Translations under genes and position numbers: made by a program
The notes under the pieces: generated by a model
Told to the model about the DNA's origin: nothing
Databases searched by the model: none
Seen by the model: only the letters and a program-made list of their open reading frames with translations
Assembly (NCBI RefSeq): GCF_018494035.1
Contig: NZ_JABBFO010000007.1
Coordinates: forward strand, 91,456 to 155,455
Origin: Rosenbergiella australiborealis
GTDB taxonomy: Bacteria > Pseudomonadota > Gammaproteobacteria > Enterobacterales > Enterobacteriaceae
Reading direction: 5' to 3'
Length of the DNA: 64,000 nucleotides
Shown: in pieces, positions 1 to 9,233 of the stretch
Position numbering within the stretch: the first letter of the stretch is position 1
How the letters are laid out: the number at the start of each line of letters is the position of its first letter

Positions 1-1039
1 TTTGCATATCAAAGGGACGAGCCTGTGTGATCGTCCTCGACTGCAAGAGCTTGTCCACGATATTACGACGCACTTTCCTATTCGCCTCCCAGCACCGACG
101 CCAAAGGCCTTATACAGCCCTTGTGAGATTCGACATTTAGCGTTGATGATTAATTTGGAGTCCGATCCTACCCAGTCACTGCGTGACCAAGTGGTACTGT
201 TTGATTTTCGGAAAATGGATATTTTTAGTTTTGGACAGCAACAGCGGTGTCTTATTGGCAGCGTCGACTTACTCTATCGAAACTCATGGAATGAAGTCAG
301 AACCCTACATTTTGAAGGGGAAACTGCCATGATCGAAGCATTAAAGACTATTTTGGGTAAAATGCATCAAGATGCGCTTCCTCCTGATGCGGTAGAGGTC
401 TTTTGTTATAGTCCGTATTTACGCGCCTTAATTCGTACACGTGTATTGCAACTCGTCTCCGAATGTATTGACTTACGGCTATCCAGTAATCGACAAGAAA
501 CGGGGCGTTTCAAAGCCTTGAAACTGGCCAGTGACACCTGGGGACTTTTCTTTGAGCGGATGGGGGTTTCGGTACAAAAACTGAAGAATGCGGTCGAGTT
601 TTATGGCGCAATCTCTAATAATAAGTTGCAAGGACTGTCGATCCAGATGGACTCAAAGCAAGCGAGCCTACCGACGGTTGTGAAAAATTACGCCAGTGAG
701 GGGATTATTCAGTTCTTTTTTGAAGACCATCCTTCGGCACAAAGTTTTAGCATCTATGTGTTAGATGAGCATAATCATGCGGAAGTTTATCAACACTGTG
801 AGGGGAGTAAAGAGGAGTTAATGCGTGACGTTTGTCGTTTCTACTCCTCCTCCCATGACCGCGTAACCTTTGGGACAACCTCTATTAATTTTAATCTGCC
901 GCAGTTTTATCAGGTCGTTGAGCTTAATGGTCGTTCGCAAATTATTAATTTCCATTCACCGAGCCAAGATGAGGTTACGGAGAAAGTATCTCCGCAACTG
1001 GGGCAAAATATTTTACCGCGTTCGCCTTATCGGCCTTAA
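1..1039 (+). CDS. cyaA: Class I adenylate cyclase, C-terminal part (5' end outside window)
   Basis: This is the last ~345 codons of CyaA, the enterobacterial class I adenylate cyclase that makes cAMP from ATP for CRP signalling. The frame is open from the first bases, so the true start and the N-terminal catalytic half lie upstream of the window. What remains corresponds to the C-terminal regulatory half, which in E. coli responds to the PTS protein EIIA-Glc. The stop codon overlaps the convergent cyaY stop by a few bases, the usual enterobacterial arrangement. The call rests on recognised sequence similarity and on the cyaY-lptM-dapF neighbours. Confidence 0.93.
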   Translation, partial: LHIKGTSLCDRPRLQELVHDITTHFPIRLPAPTPKALYSPCEIRHLALMINLESDPTQSLRDQVVLFDFRKMDIFSFGQQQRCLIGSVDLLYRNSWNEVRTLHFEGETAMIEALKTILGKMHQDALPPDAVEVFCYSPYLRALIRTRVLQLVSECIDLRLSSNRQETGRFKALKLASDTWGLFFERMGVSVQKLKNAVEFYGAISNNKLQGLSIQMDSKQASLPTVVKNYASEGIIQFFFEDHPSAQSFSIYVLDEHNHAEVYQHCEGSKEELMRDVCRFYSSSHDRVTFGTTSINFNLPQFYQVVELNGRSQIINFHSPSQDEVTEKVSPQLGQNILPRSPYRP

Positions 1040-1359
1040 TGGTCAAATTTAACCGTTTCGCCGGCTTGAATAGAGCAGGCCTCAGCCAGTAAAGACCAAA
1101 ACTCGTTCCCCGTTCTATCACATACCCATTTATCACCGTCTAAAGAAAAGTGATAACCGCCTGCTTTAGTGGCTAACCAGACCTGATGTAACGGTTCTTG
1201 CCGATTAATAATGATCTTACTACCATTCTCAAAACTGAGGGTCATGACATTCCCGTGGGTTTCGTAATCAATATCTGCATCCCCATCATGGTCGTCTAAA
1301 CGTTCTTCGATGGTGAGTAATAACTGGTCTGCTTGTTGATGAAATTGGCTGTCGTTCAT
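1036..1359 (-). CDS. cyaY: Frataxin-like iron-binding protein CyaY
   Basis: A 107-residue bacterial frataxin, full length for the family. It binds iron and modulates IscS-dependent Fe-S cluster assembly in the cytoplasm. The acidic N-terminal helix ([13 protein letters not shown], about residues 21-33) is the iron-binding ridge, and the conserved beta-sheet core with tryptophans follows. It is convergent with cyaA and divergent from lptM, as in E. coli. The 160 bp divergent gap (1360-1519) should hold both promoters; I see no decisive site in it. Confidence 0.95.
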   Translation of the reverse strand: MNDSQFHQQADQLLLTIEERLDDHDGDADIDYETHGNVMTLSFENGSKIIINRQEPLHQVWLATKAGGYHFSLDGDKWVCDRTGNEFWSLLAEACSIQAGETVKFDH

Positions 1360-1519
1360 GCTCGCTCCTATTTTTATACAGTATAGCGATTGCTACACGG
1401 AGGATCATCCGAGATTTATCCCTTCAAGCCTCTCATCAGCGAATTCCACTCTTTTCTATTGCTTTTCCCGTTTCAACTGCGATGATACGTAGAATAGAAC
1501 GTTAAGTGAGTGGACAACA

Positions 1520-1696
1520 ATGAAGAACGCTGTGGCTAAATGTACGCTTTTTTTTGCCGTTATTGCTTTAGCAGGCTGTGGGTTAAAAGGCCCGCTGTAT
1601 TTCCCAAAAGATGATAACGGTAAGCAACAGGGACAGAACACCAATTATGACCAAGGTGTTTTTAAAAAAGCGAAGAAAAAATCCGATAACTTATAG
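1520..1696 (+). CDS. lptM: Small LPS-assembly lipoprotein LptM (YifL)
   Basis: A 58-residue lipoprotein. It starts MKNAVAK, has a short hydrophobic stretch and the lipobox LAGC with the lipidated cysteine at residue 20, followed by the conserved GLKGPLY motif. The tail is charged and lysine-rich (KKAKKKSDNL). LptM binds the LptD/LptE outer-membrane translocon and helps LptD oxidation. It sits 27 bp before dapF, as in other Enterobacterales. The motif order and position make the call secure despite the small size. Confidence 0.93.
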   Translation: MKNAVAKCTLFFAVIALAGCGLKGPLYFPKDDNGKQQGQNTNYDQGVFKKAKKKSDNL

Positions 1697-1723
1697 TCAG
1701 CCAGCATGGCATTGGGGTGAAGC

Positions 1724-2548
1724 ATGCAGTTTTCTAAAATGCATGGTCTAGGTAACGATTTCATGGTGGTGGATGCCGTTACCCAGAATGTGTTTTTTTC
1801 TCCAGAACTGATTCGGCGTTTAGCCGATCGCCATTTAGGAATTGGTTTCGATCAATTATTAGTGGTGGAACCGCCTTATGATCCCGAGCTTGATTTTCAC
1901 TATCGTATTTATAATGCGGACGGTAGTGAGGTCGCTCAGTGCGGTAATGGAGCTCGATGCTTCGCACGTTTCGTTCGTCTTAAGGGATTAACGAATAAGA
2001 ATAGTATCCGGGTCAGTACGCAATCAGGGCAGATGGTGTTAACGGTTAATCGTGATGAATTAGTACAGGTCAACATGGGTGAGCCTAACTTTGAACCGTC
2101 GGCCGTCCCTTTTCGTGCGAACAAGGCAGAAAGTCTCTATCTGCTACGTGTGGAAGAAAAAACGGTGATGTTTGGTGCGGTTTCTATGGGAAATCCGCAC
2201 TGTGTGATCCAAGTTGACGCGACAGCGACAGCTGAGGTCGAAATACTTGGCCCGATTTTAGAGAGTCACGAACGTTTTCCAGAGCGAGTGAATGTTGGCT
2301 TTATGGAAGTCATTAGCCCAGAACACATTCGTTTACGGGTATATGAGCGTGGGGCCGGTGAAACTCAGGCTTGTGGCAGTGGAGCCTGTGCGGCGGTAGC
2401 CAGTGGTATTCAACAGGGGCTATTAGGTCAGAATGTACGGGTTGATCTTCCGGGGGGAACCTTACAGATTTCTTGGCAAGGACCTGGAACGTTTTTATTT
2501 ATGACGGGCCCTGCTACGCATGTTTACGATGGATTTATTCATTTATGA
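1724..2548 (+). CDS. dapF: Diaminopimelate epimerase
   Basis: A 274-residue cytoplasmic epimerase that converts LL-diaminopimelate to the meso form for lysine and peptidoglycan synthesis. Both catalytic cysteines are visible: Cys73 in QCGNGARC and a second near residue 217 in ACGSGACA. The length is the E. coli value. The stop codon overlaps the yigA start (ATGA), so the two are probably translationally coupled. Confidence 0.97.
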   Translation: MQFSKMHGLGNDFMVVDAVTQNVFFSPELIRRLADRHLGIGFDQLLVVEPPYDPELDFHYRIYNADGSEVAQCGNGARCFARFVRLKGLTNKNSIRVSTQSGQMVLTVNRDELVQVNMGEPNFEPSAVPFRANKAESLYLLRVEEKTVMFGAVSMGNPHCVIQVDATATAEVEILGPILESHERFPERVNVGFMEVISPEHIRLRVYERGAGETQACGSGACAAVASGIQQGLLGQNVRVDLPGGTLQISWQGPGTFLFMTGPATHVYDGFIHL

Positions 2549-3255
2549 GCACTCACCAAGAGACTGAACATTTGCCACCTCAGCCTTTAGATGATGAAGC
2601 TGTTAGTCAATATCTAATGGAAAATCCTGATTTCTTTATACGTAATGCCCGTCAGGTCGAGCAAATGGTCATCCCTCATCCCGTGAAGGGCAGTGTATCG
2701 CTAGTCGAATGGCAGCTGACACGCCAGCGTCAACAGATCGTGAATCTTGAGCAGGAGATCACGCTCTTAATGGAGCAAGCACAGGCTAATCAACATCTTT
2801 TTAGCCAGTTACTCCATCTGCAATCTCATCTTGCTACAGCCACCGACTTGGCCGAGCTTCAACAGCGCCTCCATCAATGGGCAAGAGGGCTCGGGTTGGC
2901 CGGTGCGACATTTCGTTTATTTAACGATAGCTGGCAATTAGCGGTACCGAGTGGCTCGCACCATGTCGGTTTGGAGAGACATGTTTTTACCCCGCTGCAA
3001 CTTCAGCGACTTAGCCAAGATAATCACTATCTTGGTCGTTTGCATGGGCCAGAGCTCTTACTATTACTGCCCGAAGCAAAAGCGGTCGGATCGGTTGCGC
3101 TCTCTCTACTCACCGATAAGGGGCAGGATGTCGGTGTGCTTATTTTTAGTAGTCGCAATAAACATCATTACCAATCGGGTATGGGAACAGAACTGCTCGA
3201 TTGTATCGCCGGCTTCCTTCCCCAGCTTTTAACCCGTTGGATAAGCCGTTTATGA
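2545..3255 (+). CDS. yigA: DUF484 family protein YigA
   Basis: A 236-residue DUF484 protein with a GAF-like fold. I chose the ATG that overlaps the dapF stop; an upstream in-frame ATG lies inside dapF and would add a non-homologous extension. The N-terminal signature is YLMENPDFF, followed by a coiled-coil-prone Gln/Glu-rich stretch (about residues 55-85) and a GAF-like C-terminal half. The function is unknown in E. coli. The stop overlaps the xerC start, in a conserved dapF-yigA-xerC-yigB operon. Confidence 0.92.
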   Translation: MSTHQETEHLPPQPLDDEAVSQYLMENPDFFIRNARQVEQMVIPHPVKGSVSLVEWQLTRQRQQIVNLEQEITLLMEQAQANQHLFSQLLHLQSHLATATDLAELQQRLHQWARGLGLAGATFRLFNDSWQLAVPSGSHHVGLERHVFTPLQLQRLSQDNHYLGRLHGPELLLLLPEAKAVGSVALSLLTDKGQDVGVLIFSSRNKHHYQSGMGTELLDCIAGFLPQLLTRWISRL

Positions 3256-4163
3256 TGCCAGCGAGTGAGTCTTTATTTCAGCGCTGTGAGGACTATTTAA
3301 GATTTTTACGAGTAGAGCGGCAGCTTAGCCCATTGACCATTACTAATTATCAACGGCAGCTACAGGTAATTTGTCAATTTTTTGAATCAACCTCTTTAGG
3401 ATCATGGCAGCAACTTACCCCTGTGCTGATTCGCGCTATGGCGGCAAAATCACGTCGAGACGGTCTCAAGGCGGCCAGTCTTGCCTTACGGCTCTCCGCG
3501 CTACGGAGTTTCTTAGATTGGCAAGTTTCGCAGGGCTTGTTACCTGCAAATCCTGCCAAGGGAATAGCAACCCCTCGTGCTGCACGTCCGCTACCTAAAA
3601 ATATCGACGTTGACTCCGTGGATCAGTTGTTAGCCATTGATCTACAAGATCCCCTCTCTGTACGTGATCGAACGATGTTGGAAGTCATGTATGGCGGTGG
3701 CTTACGTCTTTCCGAATTAGTGAATTTAGATTGCCAACACCTTGAGTTAGAATCCGGTGAAGTGTGGGTGATGGGAAAAGGCAGTAAAGAGCGTCGTTTA
3801 CCTATAGGTAAAACGGCGGTTGAGTGGTTAGTCCGCTGGCTTGAAATGCGGGAGCTATTCTTACCTGAAGATAATGCAGTATTTATCTCGCAACAAGGTC
3901 GACGCATCTCGACGCGTAATGTTCAAAAACGTTTTGCACAGTGGGGCGTATTGCAGGGGATAAATACTCATATTCATCCGCATAAGCTGCGCCACTCTTT
4001 TGCGACGCATATGTTAGAATCGAGTGGTGATTTACGTGCGGTACAAGAACTGTTGGGTCATGCAAATCTTTCGACGACGCAGATCTATACTCACTTAGAC
4101 TTTCAGCATCTTGCCTCGGTTTATGATGCAGCTCATCCCCGCGCAAAACGAGGAAAATCCTAA
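3252..4163 (+). CDS. xerC: Site-specific tyrosine recombinase XerC
   Basis: A 303-residue recombinase that acts with XerD at dif to resolve chromosome dimers. The catalytic set is present: Arg in GGGLRLSEL, Lys in GKGSKERR, HxxR in HKLRHSF, and His plus the nucleophile Tyr in the [14 protein letters not shown] block. The N-terminal SAM-like DNA-binding domain covers about residues 1-95. Two adjacent ATG codons at 3252 and 3255 are possible starts; the first overlaps the yigA stop as ATGA. It overlaps yigB by one base. This is the housekeeping XerC, not an element integrase. Confidence 0.96.
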   Translation: MMPASESLFQRCEDYLRFLRVERQLSPLTITNYQRQLQVICQFFESTSLGSWQQLTPVLIRAMAAKSRRDGLKAASLALRLSALRSFLDWQVSQGLLPANPAKGIATPRAARPLPKNIDVDSVDQLLAIDLQDPLSVRDRTMLEVMYGGGLRLSELVNLDCQHLELESGEVWVMGKGSKERRLPIGKTAVEWLVRWLEMRELFLPEDNAVFISQQGRRISTRNVQKRFAQWGVLQGINTHIHPHKLRHSFATHMLESSGDLRAVQELLGHANLSTTQIYTHLDFQHLASVYDAAHPRAKRGKS

Positions 4164-4879
4164 TGCGTTTTTATCGACCCCTTCATCGACCTCAGGCGAT
4201 AACGTTCGATTTAGATGATACGCTCTATGATAATCGACAAGTTATCCTCACAACCGTTGAGAAAACACATCAGGCGCTACAGGCATGGCATCCCCGGCTC
4301 GCCCACGTCACCCATGACGATTATAACCGTGTTCGTTTAACGCTTGAACAGCATCATCCCACTATCATTCATGATATGACTGCGTGGCGTTATGCGACTC
4401 TCGTCCAATTGATGCAGAACGTAGGCCTAAGTGATGTGGATGCTAAGCGCGGCGCGGAACAGGTGATGGCCGTTTTCCACCAGTGGCGCAGTGCCGTGGA
4501 GATTCCGTGCATGACTCATCAAGTCCTGGCTGAGCTATCGGCAAAAGTCCCTTTAGTCGCTATCACGAATGGTAATGCCGACGCGAGCCAATTAGGCATC
4601 GCTCAGTACTTTGCGCTTATCTTACGTGCTGGACCAGATGGTCGGGCAAAACCTTCTGCCGATCTTTATCAGATCGCAGCGAATACGCTAAATATGCACC
4701 CTGCAAAGATTTTACATGTCGGCGATGATCTTATCACTGATATCCAAGGGGCATTGGTGGCGGGTTATCAAGCTTGCTGGATCAACGACCGTCAACAGGA
4801 TCTCCTCACTGCTCGTTCTGCGCGATTGGTTCCTCATCTTGAAATTTCACGGTTGGATTCACTGACCAGCTTGCTATAA
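4163..4879 (+). CDS. yigB: HAD-family phosphatase YigB
   Basis: A 238-residue HAD phosphatase. Motif I is FDLDDTLYD near the N-terminus, an ITNGNAD motif II lies mid-protein, and motif IV is HVGDDLITDIQGA near residue 193. E. coli YigB dephosphorylates FMN and the riboflavin precursor 5-amino-6-(5-phosphoribitylamino)uracil. It is the last gene of the dapF operon. The uvrD promoter begins inside its final codons. Confidence 0.93.
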   Translation: MRFYRPLHRPQAITFDLDDTLYDNRQVILTTVEKTHQALQAWHPRLAHVTHDDYNRVRLTLEQHHPTIIHDMTAWRYATLVQLMQNVGLSDVDAKRGAEQVMAVFHQWRSAVEIPCMTHQVLAELSAKVPLVAITNGNADASQLGIAQYFALILRAGPDGRAKPSADLYQIAANTLNMHPAKILHVGDDLITDIQGALVAGYQACWINDRQQDLLTARSARLVPHLEISRLDSLTSLL

Positions 4880-4880
4880 T
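4853..4880 (+). promoter_or_regulatory. Sigma-70 promoter of uvrD
   Basis: TTGGAT (4853-4858) and a perfect TATAAT (4875-4880) are separated by 16 bp, within and just after the 3' end of yigB. The LexA box starts three bases downstream, so it would cover the transcription start. Confidence 0.75.
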
Positions 4881-4882
4881 GG

Positions 4883-4898
4883 CTGTAAATATATACAG
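4883..4898. promoter_or_regulatory. LexA (SOS) operator of uvrD
   Basis: CTGTAAATATATACAG matches the LexA consensus CTGT-N8-ACAG exactly and is flanked by GG/CC, extending the dyad. It lies between the TATAAT and the uvrD start. uvrD is a classical SOS gene, so SOS induction is expected here. Confidence 0.92.
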
Positions 4899-4925
4899 CC
4901 TCCTCTTACTTATGCAACGGTGCTT

Positions 4926-7088
4926 ATGGACGTTTCTGAACTGCTTGACGGCTTAAATGATAAACAGCGCGAGGCGGTAGCCGCTCCGCGGAGTAACTTA
5001 TTGGTTCTAGCTGGTGCAGGCAGTGGTAAGACGCGAGTATTAGTCCATCGTATTGCATGGCTTCTGACTGTTGAACGTTGTTCACCTCATTCAATTATGG
5101 CGGTCACCTTTACGAATAAAGCCGCGGCAGAAATGCGACATCGTATTGAAGAGGTCGTTGGCACTAGCCAAGGCGGAATGTGGATTGGTACGTTCCACGG
5201 TTTGGCGCATCGCTTGCTTCGCGCCCATCCTCTTGATGCCGGCTTACCTGCTGATTTTCAAATTCTCGACAGTGAAGATCAATTACGTCTTTTAAAACGA
5301 CTGCTTAAAGCTCTCAATTTAGATGATAAGCAGTGGCCAGCTCGTCAAGCCATGTGGTACATCAATGGGAAAAAAGACGAAGGGCTACGTCCAAAACATA
5401 TCGACAGTTACGGTAATCCCGTTGAGCAGACGTGGCTTTCTGTCTATCAAGCCTATCAAGAGGCGTGTGACCGCGCCGGTTTGGTGGATTTTGCCGAGCT
5501 ATTACTGCGAGCTCATGAGCTCTGGCTGAATAAGCCCCATCTTCTCAATCACTACCGTGAGCGTTTTACCAATCTTCTAGTCGACGAGTTCCAAGATACC
5601 AACAATATCCAATATGCATGGATTCGGATGCTCGCTGGCGACAGCAGTAAAGTCATGATTGTGGGGGATGATGACCAGTCGATCTATGGATGGCGAGGCG
5701 CACAAGTAGAAAATATTCAACGATTTTTGAACGATTTTCCCGGGGCACAGACCATTCGGTTGGAACAAAATTACCGCTCAACACGTAATATTTTACAAGC
5801 TGCAAATATTTTAATTGCGAACAATGCGGGGCGATTGGGTAAAGAGTTATGGACAGAAGATGATTCTGGAGAGCCGATTTCACTGTACTGTGCGTTTAAT
5901 GAACTTGATGAGTCACGCTTCGTGGTTAACCGTATTCGTCACTGGCATGAACAGGGGGGAGCACTTGCTGATTGCGCGATCCTTTATCGTAGTAATGCCC
6001 AGTCCCGTGTATTGGAAGAATCACTGCTACAAAGTGCGCTACCTTATCGTATCTATGGCGGCATGCGCTTCTTTGAACGTCAGGAAATTAAAGACTCTTT
6101 GGCCTACTTACGATTAATGGCAAATCGTAACGATGATGCCGCTTTTGAACGCGTGGTTAACACGCCTACCCGTGGAATTGGCGATCGTACACTGGATGTG
6201 GTGCGACAATTTGCCCGTGATCGGCAGTTAACGCTCTGGCAAAGTGCTCGTGAATTGTTGCAAGAGAAAGCGTTAGCTGGGCGTGCCGCGTCATCATTAC
6301 AACGTTTTATTGAGCTTATTGAATCGCTGGTTTACGAGACCAGTGAAATGCCCCTCCATGTTCAAACTGACCGGGTAATCAAAGACTCCGGGTTGTGGAT
6401 CATGTATGAGCAGGAGAAGGGAGAAAAAGGTCAAGCACGTATTGAGAACCTTGAAGAGTTAGTTACGGCAACGCGCCAGTTTAGCTATCAAGATGAAAAT
6501 GAAGATTTAATGCCGTTACAAGCCTTCCTTTCACACGCCGCACTGGAAGCCGGTGAAGGACAAGCAGATAAATGGCAAGATGCCGTGCAGTTAATGACTT
6601 TACACTCAGCAAAAGGATTGGAGTTTAGTCAGGTCTTCATTGTGGGGATGGAAGAGGGGATGTTCCCGAGTCAAATGTCGATTGAAGAGACTGGGCGTTT
6701 AGAAGAGGAACGGCGCTTAGCGTATGTCGGTGTCACCCGAGCGATGAAAAAACTTACCTTAACTTGGGCGGAGAGCCGTCGTCTTTATGGTAAAGAGGTG
6801 AGTCATCGTCCTTCACGATTTATTGGTGAACTTCCTGAGGAGTGCGTAGAAGAAGTCAGATCGCGGGCAACGATCACTCGCCCTGTGGATACTAAGCGTA
6901 TGGGGGCTCCGGTTATTACTAATGATAGTGGGTGGAGCCTTGGGCAACGCGTTCGCCATACGAAGTTCGGAGAAGGCACAATTATTAATCTTGAAGGTAG
7001 CGGTGAGCATTGTCGTTTACAAATTGCCTTTCAAGGGCAAGGCGTGAAATGGCTTGTTGCAGCTTATGCACGTTTAGAAACAGTTTAA
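4926..7088 (+). CDS. uvrD: DNA helicase II UvrD
   Basis: A 720-residue SF1A 3'-5' helicase for nucleotide excision and methyl-directed mismatch repair. Walker A is GAGSGKT near residue 30; motif II is DEFQDTN; motif III is DDQSIYGWRGA; motif V/VI residues lie in LMTLHSAKGLEF and RRLAYVGVTRA. The C-terminal RNA-polymerase-binding Tudor-like tail is present (GEGTIINLEGSG). I chose the ATG giving MDVSELLD, matching E. coli, rather than the ATG two codons earlier. It is regulated by its own LexA-controlled promoter. Confidence 0.97.
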   Translation: MDVSELLDGLNDKQREAVAAPRSNLLVLAGAGSGKTRVLVHRIAWLLTVERCSPHSIMAVTFTNKAAAEMRHRIEEVVGTSQGGMWIGTFHGLAHRLLRAHPLDAGLPADFQILDSEDQLRLLKRLLKALNLDDKQWPARQAMWYINGKKDEGLRPKHIDSYGNPVEQTWLSVYQAYQEACDRAGLVDFAELLLRAHELWLNKPHLLNHYRERFTNLLVDEFQDTNNIQYAWIRMLAGDSSKVMIVGDDDQSIYGWRGAQVENIQRFLNDFPGAQTIRLEQNYRSTRNILQAANILIANNAGRLGKELWTEDDSGEPISLYCAFNELDESRFVVNRIRHWHEQGGALADCAILYRSNAQSRVLEESLLQSALPYRIYGGMRFFERQEIKDSLAYLRLMANRNDDAAFERVVNTPTRGIGDRTLDVVRQFARDRQLTLWQSARELLQEKALAGRAASSLQRFIELIESLVYETSEMPLHVQTDRVIKDSGLWIMYEQEKGEKGQARIENLEELVTATRQFSYQDENEDLMPLQAFLSHAALEAGEGQADKWQDAVQLMTLHSAKGLEFSQVFIVGMEEGMFPSQMSIEETGRLEEERRLAYVGVTRAMKKLTLTWAESRRLYGKEVSHRPSRFIGELPEECVEEVRSRATITRPVDTKRMGAPVITNDSGWSLGQRVRHTKFGEGTIINLEGSGEHCRLQIAFQGQGVKWLVAAYARLETV

Positions 7089-7406
7089 TGCTTACGGTTC
7101 TTGACGATATTTTCGTCTCAGCGTAACATGCGCCCACTATAATTCTTAGAGGACAAAGACCTTGGACACACCCAGTCGATGCTGGATCAACTTCCTGCTT
7201 AACAGGAAAAAAGGCTAAGGTTACCTCTCTTTTGACCGGTAAACCTAGCTGTTTACCGGTGATTATTTCCCGTCATCATGATCATCAGCACTGATATTTT
7301 CACAATCTGTGAGCCTCGTGTTCGAGTATAGCTAAACGACTCGTTTTAACCGATGAGTGTTGGCTTTGTCTTGTCCCTGCCGATAAGCAAGGGGAGTCAT
7401 ACTGCT
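7089..7406 (+). promoter_or_regulatory. uvrD-corA intergenic region with structured corA leader
   Basis: This 318 bp stretch has no full gene. A TATAAT at 7138-7143 is a candidate corA -10, but without a convincing -35. Three successive inverted repeats follow: CCAG/CTGG (7172-7185), TTCCTG/CAGGAA (7192-7208) and the perfect 10-bp ACCGGTAAAC/GTTTACCGGT with a 6-nt loop (7235-7260). Tiny ORFs MRPL (7128-7142) and MLDQLPA (7179-7202) lie before the main hairpin. In Salmonella the corA leader contains a short ORF (corL) and alternative structures that control Rho termination; the same may apply here. Confidence 0.5.
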
Positions 7407-8360
7407 ATGTTGAGTGCATTCAAACTTGAAGAAAATCGCTTGGGCCGGATGGAACCAGAAGAGAGCAACACCGCGCTTTCTAATGCCGTCTGGGTTGATC
7501 TCATTGAGCCAGATGAAGATGAACGCGATCTGGTACAACAAACACTCGGTCAAGGTTTGGCGACTCGACCAGAACTTGAAGATATTGAAGCCTCTGCACG
7601 TTTCTTTGAAGATGAAGATGGTTTGCATATTCACTCCTTCTTTTTTTACGAAGATGCTGATGATCACGCAGGTAATGCCACGGTTGCATTCACCATTCGT
7701 GACGGCCGCCTATTCACGTTACGTGAACGCGAACTCCCTGCTTTCCGCCTTTATCGTATGCGCGCGCGCAGTCAAACCCTGGTCGATGGGAATGTGTTTG
7801 AGGTATTGCTTGATCTATTTGAGACAAAAATCGAGCAGCTCGCGGATGAGATCGAAAACATCTACAGTGCATTAGAAAAATTGAGCCGTGTGATTATGGA
7901 AGGTCAACAAGGCGAAGAATATGACGAAGCACTCTCTCGCTTGGCAGAACTTGAGGATATTGGTTGGAAAGTACGCCTTTGCTTGATGGATACCCAGCGG
8001 GCATTGAACTTTTTAATCCGCAAAGCACGCCTTCCGGCTAATCAACTCGAACAGGCTCGCGAAGTATTGCGTGATATTGATTCTCTCTTACCGCATAACG
8101 AATCTTTATTTCAAAAAGTTAACTTTTTGATGCAAGCGGCAATGGGTTTTATCAGCATAGAACAGAACCGTATTATTAAAATCTTCTCAGTAGTTTCAGT
8201 CGTCTTCCTACCGCCAACGCTGGTGGCATCAAGCTACGGTATGAACTTCGAGTATATGCCAGAGCTGAAATGGGCATTTGGTTACCCTGGTGCAATTTTA
8301 TTGATGATCCTTGCAGGGTTAGCTCCTTACCTTTACTTCAAGCGTAAAAACTGGCTATAA
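7407..8360 (+). CDS. corA: Magnesium/cobalt transporter CorA
   Basis: A 317-residue CorA, nearly the E. coli length of 316. The large acidic cytoplasmic domain is followed by two C-terminal transmembrane helices and the signature [10 protein letters not shown] in the loop between them. The chain ends in the basic YFKRKNWL. I chose ATG 7407 behind a strong AAGGGGAG ribosome site; the frame is open 18 codons further upstream but that extension is not conserved. It forms a pentameric inner-membrane Mg2+ channel. A terminator follows directly. Confidence 0.97.
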   Translation: MLSAFKLEENRLGRMEPEESNTALSNAVWVDLIEPDEDERDLVQQTLGQGLATRPELEDIEASARFFEDEDGLHIHSFFFYEDADDHAGNATVAFTIRDGRLFTLRERELPAFRLYRMRARSQTLVDGNVFEVLLDLFETKIEQLADEIENIYSALEKLSRVIMEGQQGEEYDEALSRLAELEDIGWKVRLCLMDTQRALNFLIRKARLPANQLEQAREVLRDIDSLLPHNESLFQKVNFLMQAAMGFISIEQNRIIKIFSVVSVVFLPPTLVASSYGMNFEYMPELKWAFGYPGAILLMILAGLAPYLYFKRKNWL

Positions 8361-8370
8361 CCTCTTCTTT

Positions 8371-8394
8371 CGGCGCCTTTGGCGCCGTTTTCTT
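8371..8394 (+). terminator. Rho-independent terminator of corA
   Basis: CGGCGCC, a TTT loop and GGCGCCG form a 7-bp GC stem followed by TTTTCTT, 10 bp after the corA stop. Confidence 0.93.
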
Positions 8395-8706
8395 ATCTAA
8401 AGCGTAAAAATCCATAATAGCGAATACAGGATTATTTTTACTGCTTATTGCCATTAGTGAAATTCCTTTCTCATTTTTCATCAATAAAAGATGAGTTAAA
8501 TTAAAGATTAAAAGACTAGCTCTCTGAGTGTTTGTTTTTAAAGTTATGATTTAAAACATTTTTATTTTTAGATGCCATGCGAAACAGTATTATTTGTCAA
8601 AAAAATGTCACTAATTAATATTTTTTAATTCATATATTTACAAAAGGAAACGCTTAATTACGAATAGATGTGTAGAGTACTCCCTACACACTAGGGAGAT
8701 AATATT
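8395..8706. other. AT-rich intergenic region upstream of small secreted protein gene
   Basis: About 310 bp, strongly AT-rich and without an ORF of note. It should carry the promoter of the gene at 8707. A weak candidate is TTTACA at 8637-8642 with a poor -10 around 8659-8665. The last 40 bases contain the overlapping inverted repeats listed separately. I see nothing else. Confidence 0.5.
8669..8698 (+). promoter_or_regulatory. Mutually exclusive hairpins over a ribosome-binding site
   Basis: TGTGTAG (8669-8675) pairs with CTACACA (8684-8690). CTCCCT (8680-8685) pairs with AGGGAG (8693-8698), which is the Shine-Dalgarno of the gene at 8707. The two stems share bases 8684-8685, so only one can form, and the second hides the ribosome site. 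The pairings are seen in the sequence; a regulatory role is inferred and depends on the unknown transcription start. Confidence 0.4.
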
Positions 8707-8943
8707 ATGAAAAAAATAACCATCGCAATGCTTGCTTTACTTGCACTACCAGCTATCACTTCTGCAAAAAGTGTCTCTGTTACTGATCTTTCAGTACAAG
8801 GCGCTGAAAATAAAATTATGAAAATCGCAGAAATGCATGGAGCGGAATATACCATCACCGGAGCAAGTTCAGGTAACTTCGTACGGATGACAGCTATTCT
8901 GCACAATATCGAAGATATTTCTGGTCTAGGTCGTAAAAACTAA
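8707..8943 (+). CDS. Small secreted DUF1471 (YhcN/BhsA)-type protein
   Basis: A 78-residue protein with a clear Sec signal peptide (MKKITIAMLALLALPAITSA, cleavage about residue 20) and a mature part of about 58 residues. The mature pattern, a helix with KIAEMHGAEYTITGAS followed by a strand with VRMTAIL, resembles DUF1471 periplasmic stress and biofilm proteins such as YhcN and BhsA. The family assignment is by pattern only. It is monocistronic: its own ribosome site AGGGAG is 8 bases upstream and a terminator follows. Its insertion between corA and pldA is not the E. coli arrangement. Confidence 0.6.
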   Translation: MKKITIAMLALLALPAITSAKSVSVTDLSVQGAENKIMKIAEMHGAEYTITGASSGNFVRMTAILHNIEDISGLGRKN

Positions 8944-8955
8944 TGATAGCCGTAT

Positions 8956-8990
8956 AAGGGTGATAGGAAGCTATCATCCTTCTGTTTTTT
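8956..8990 (+). terminator. Rho-independent terminator after DUF1471 gene
   Basis: AAGGGTGATAG (8956-8966), a GAAG loop and CTATCATCCTT (8971-8981) form an 11-bp stem with one G-U pair, followed by CTGTTTTTT. Confidence 0.88.
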
Positions 8991-9233
8991 GATAACCGTT
9001 TCACTTTTTACCTCGTCCCTTTTGTCTCCACCTTTCCCCTGAACGCTTAGCCTGCCTAAAACTAGACTTCCTTTAAAAACGTCCCAGAATCAGCATTCGC
9101 TCGAGTATGTTGTCATTTATCATCATATTCTTCTGTCATAAAAAGCAATTTCAGGTCAAAATTACGCCTTTGGTACAGCCTTTTCATAGCCAATTTAGGC
9201 TACTTTATTTAATGACAGGTGATAGGGATAACT

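Noticed and set aside
1456-1644. Minus-strand ORF over lptM
   Set aside because: It is antisense to lptM, which has a clear lipobox and conserved motif; the antisense frame shows no protein features.
3252-4163. Tyrosine recombinase as evidence of a mobile element
   Set aside because: It is the housekeeping XerC in the dapF operon, far from the flagellar cluster and not an integrase.
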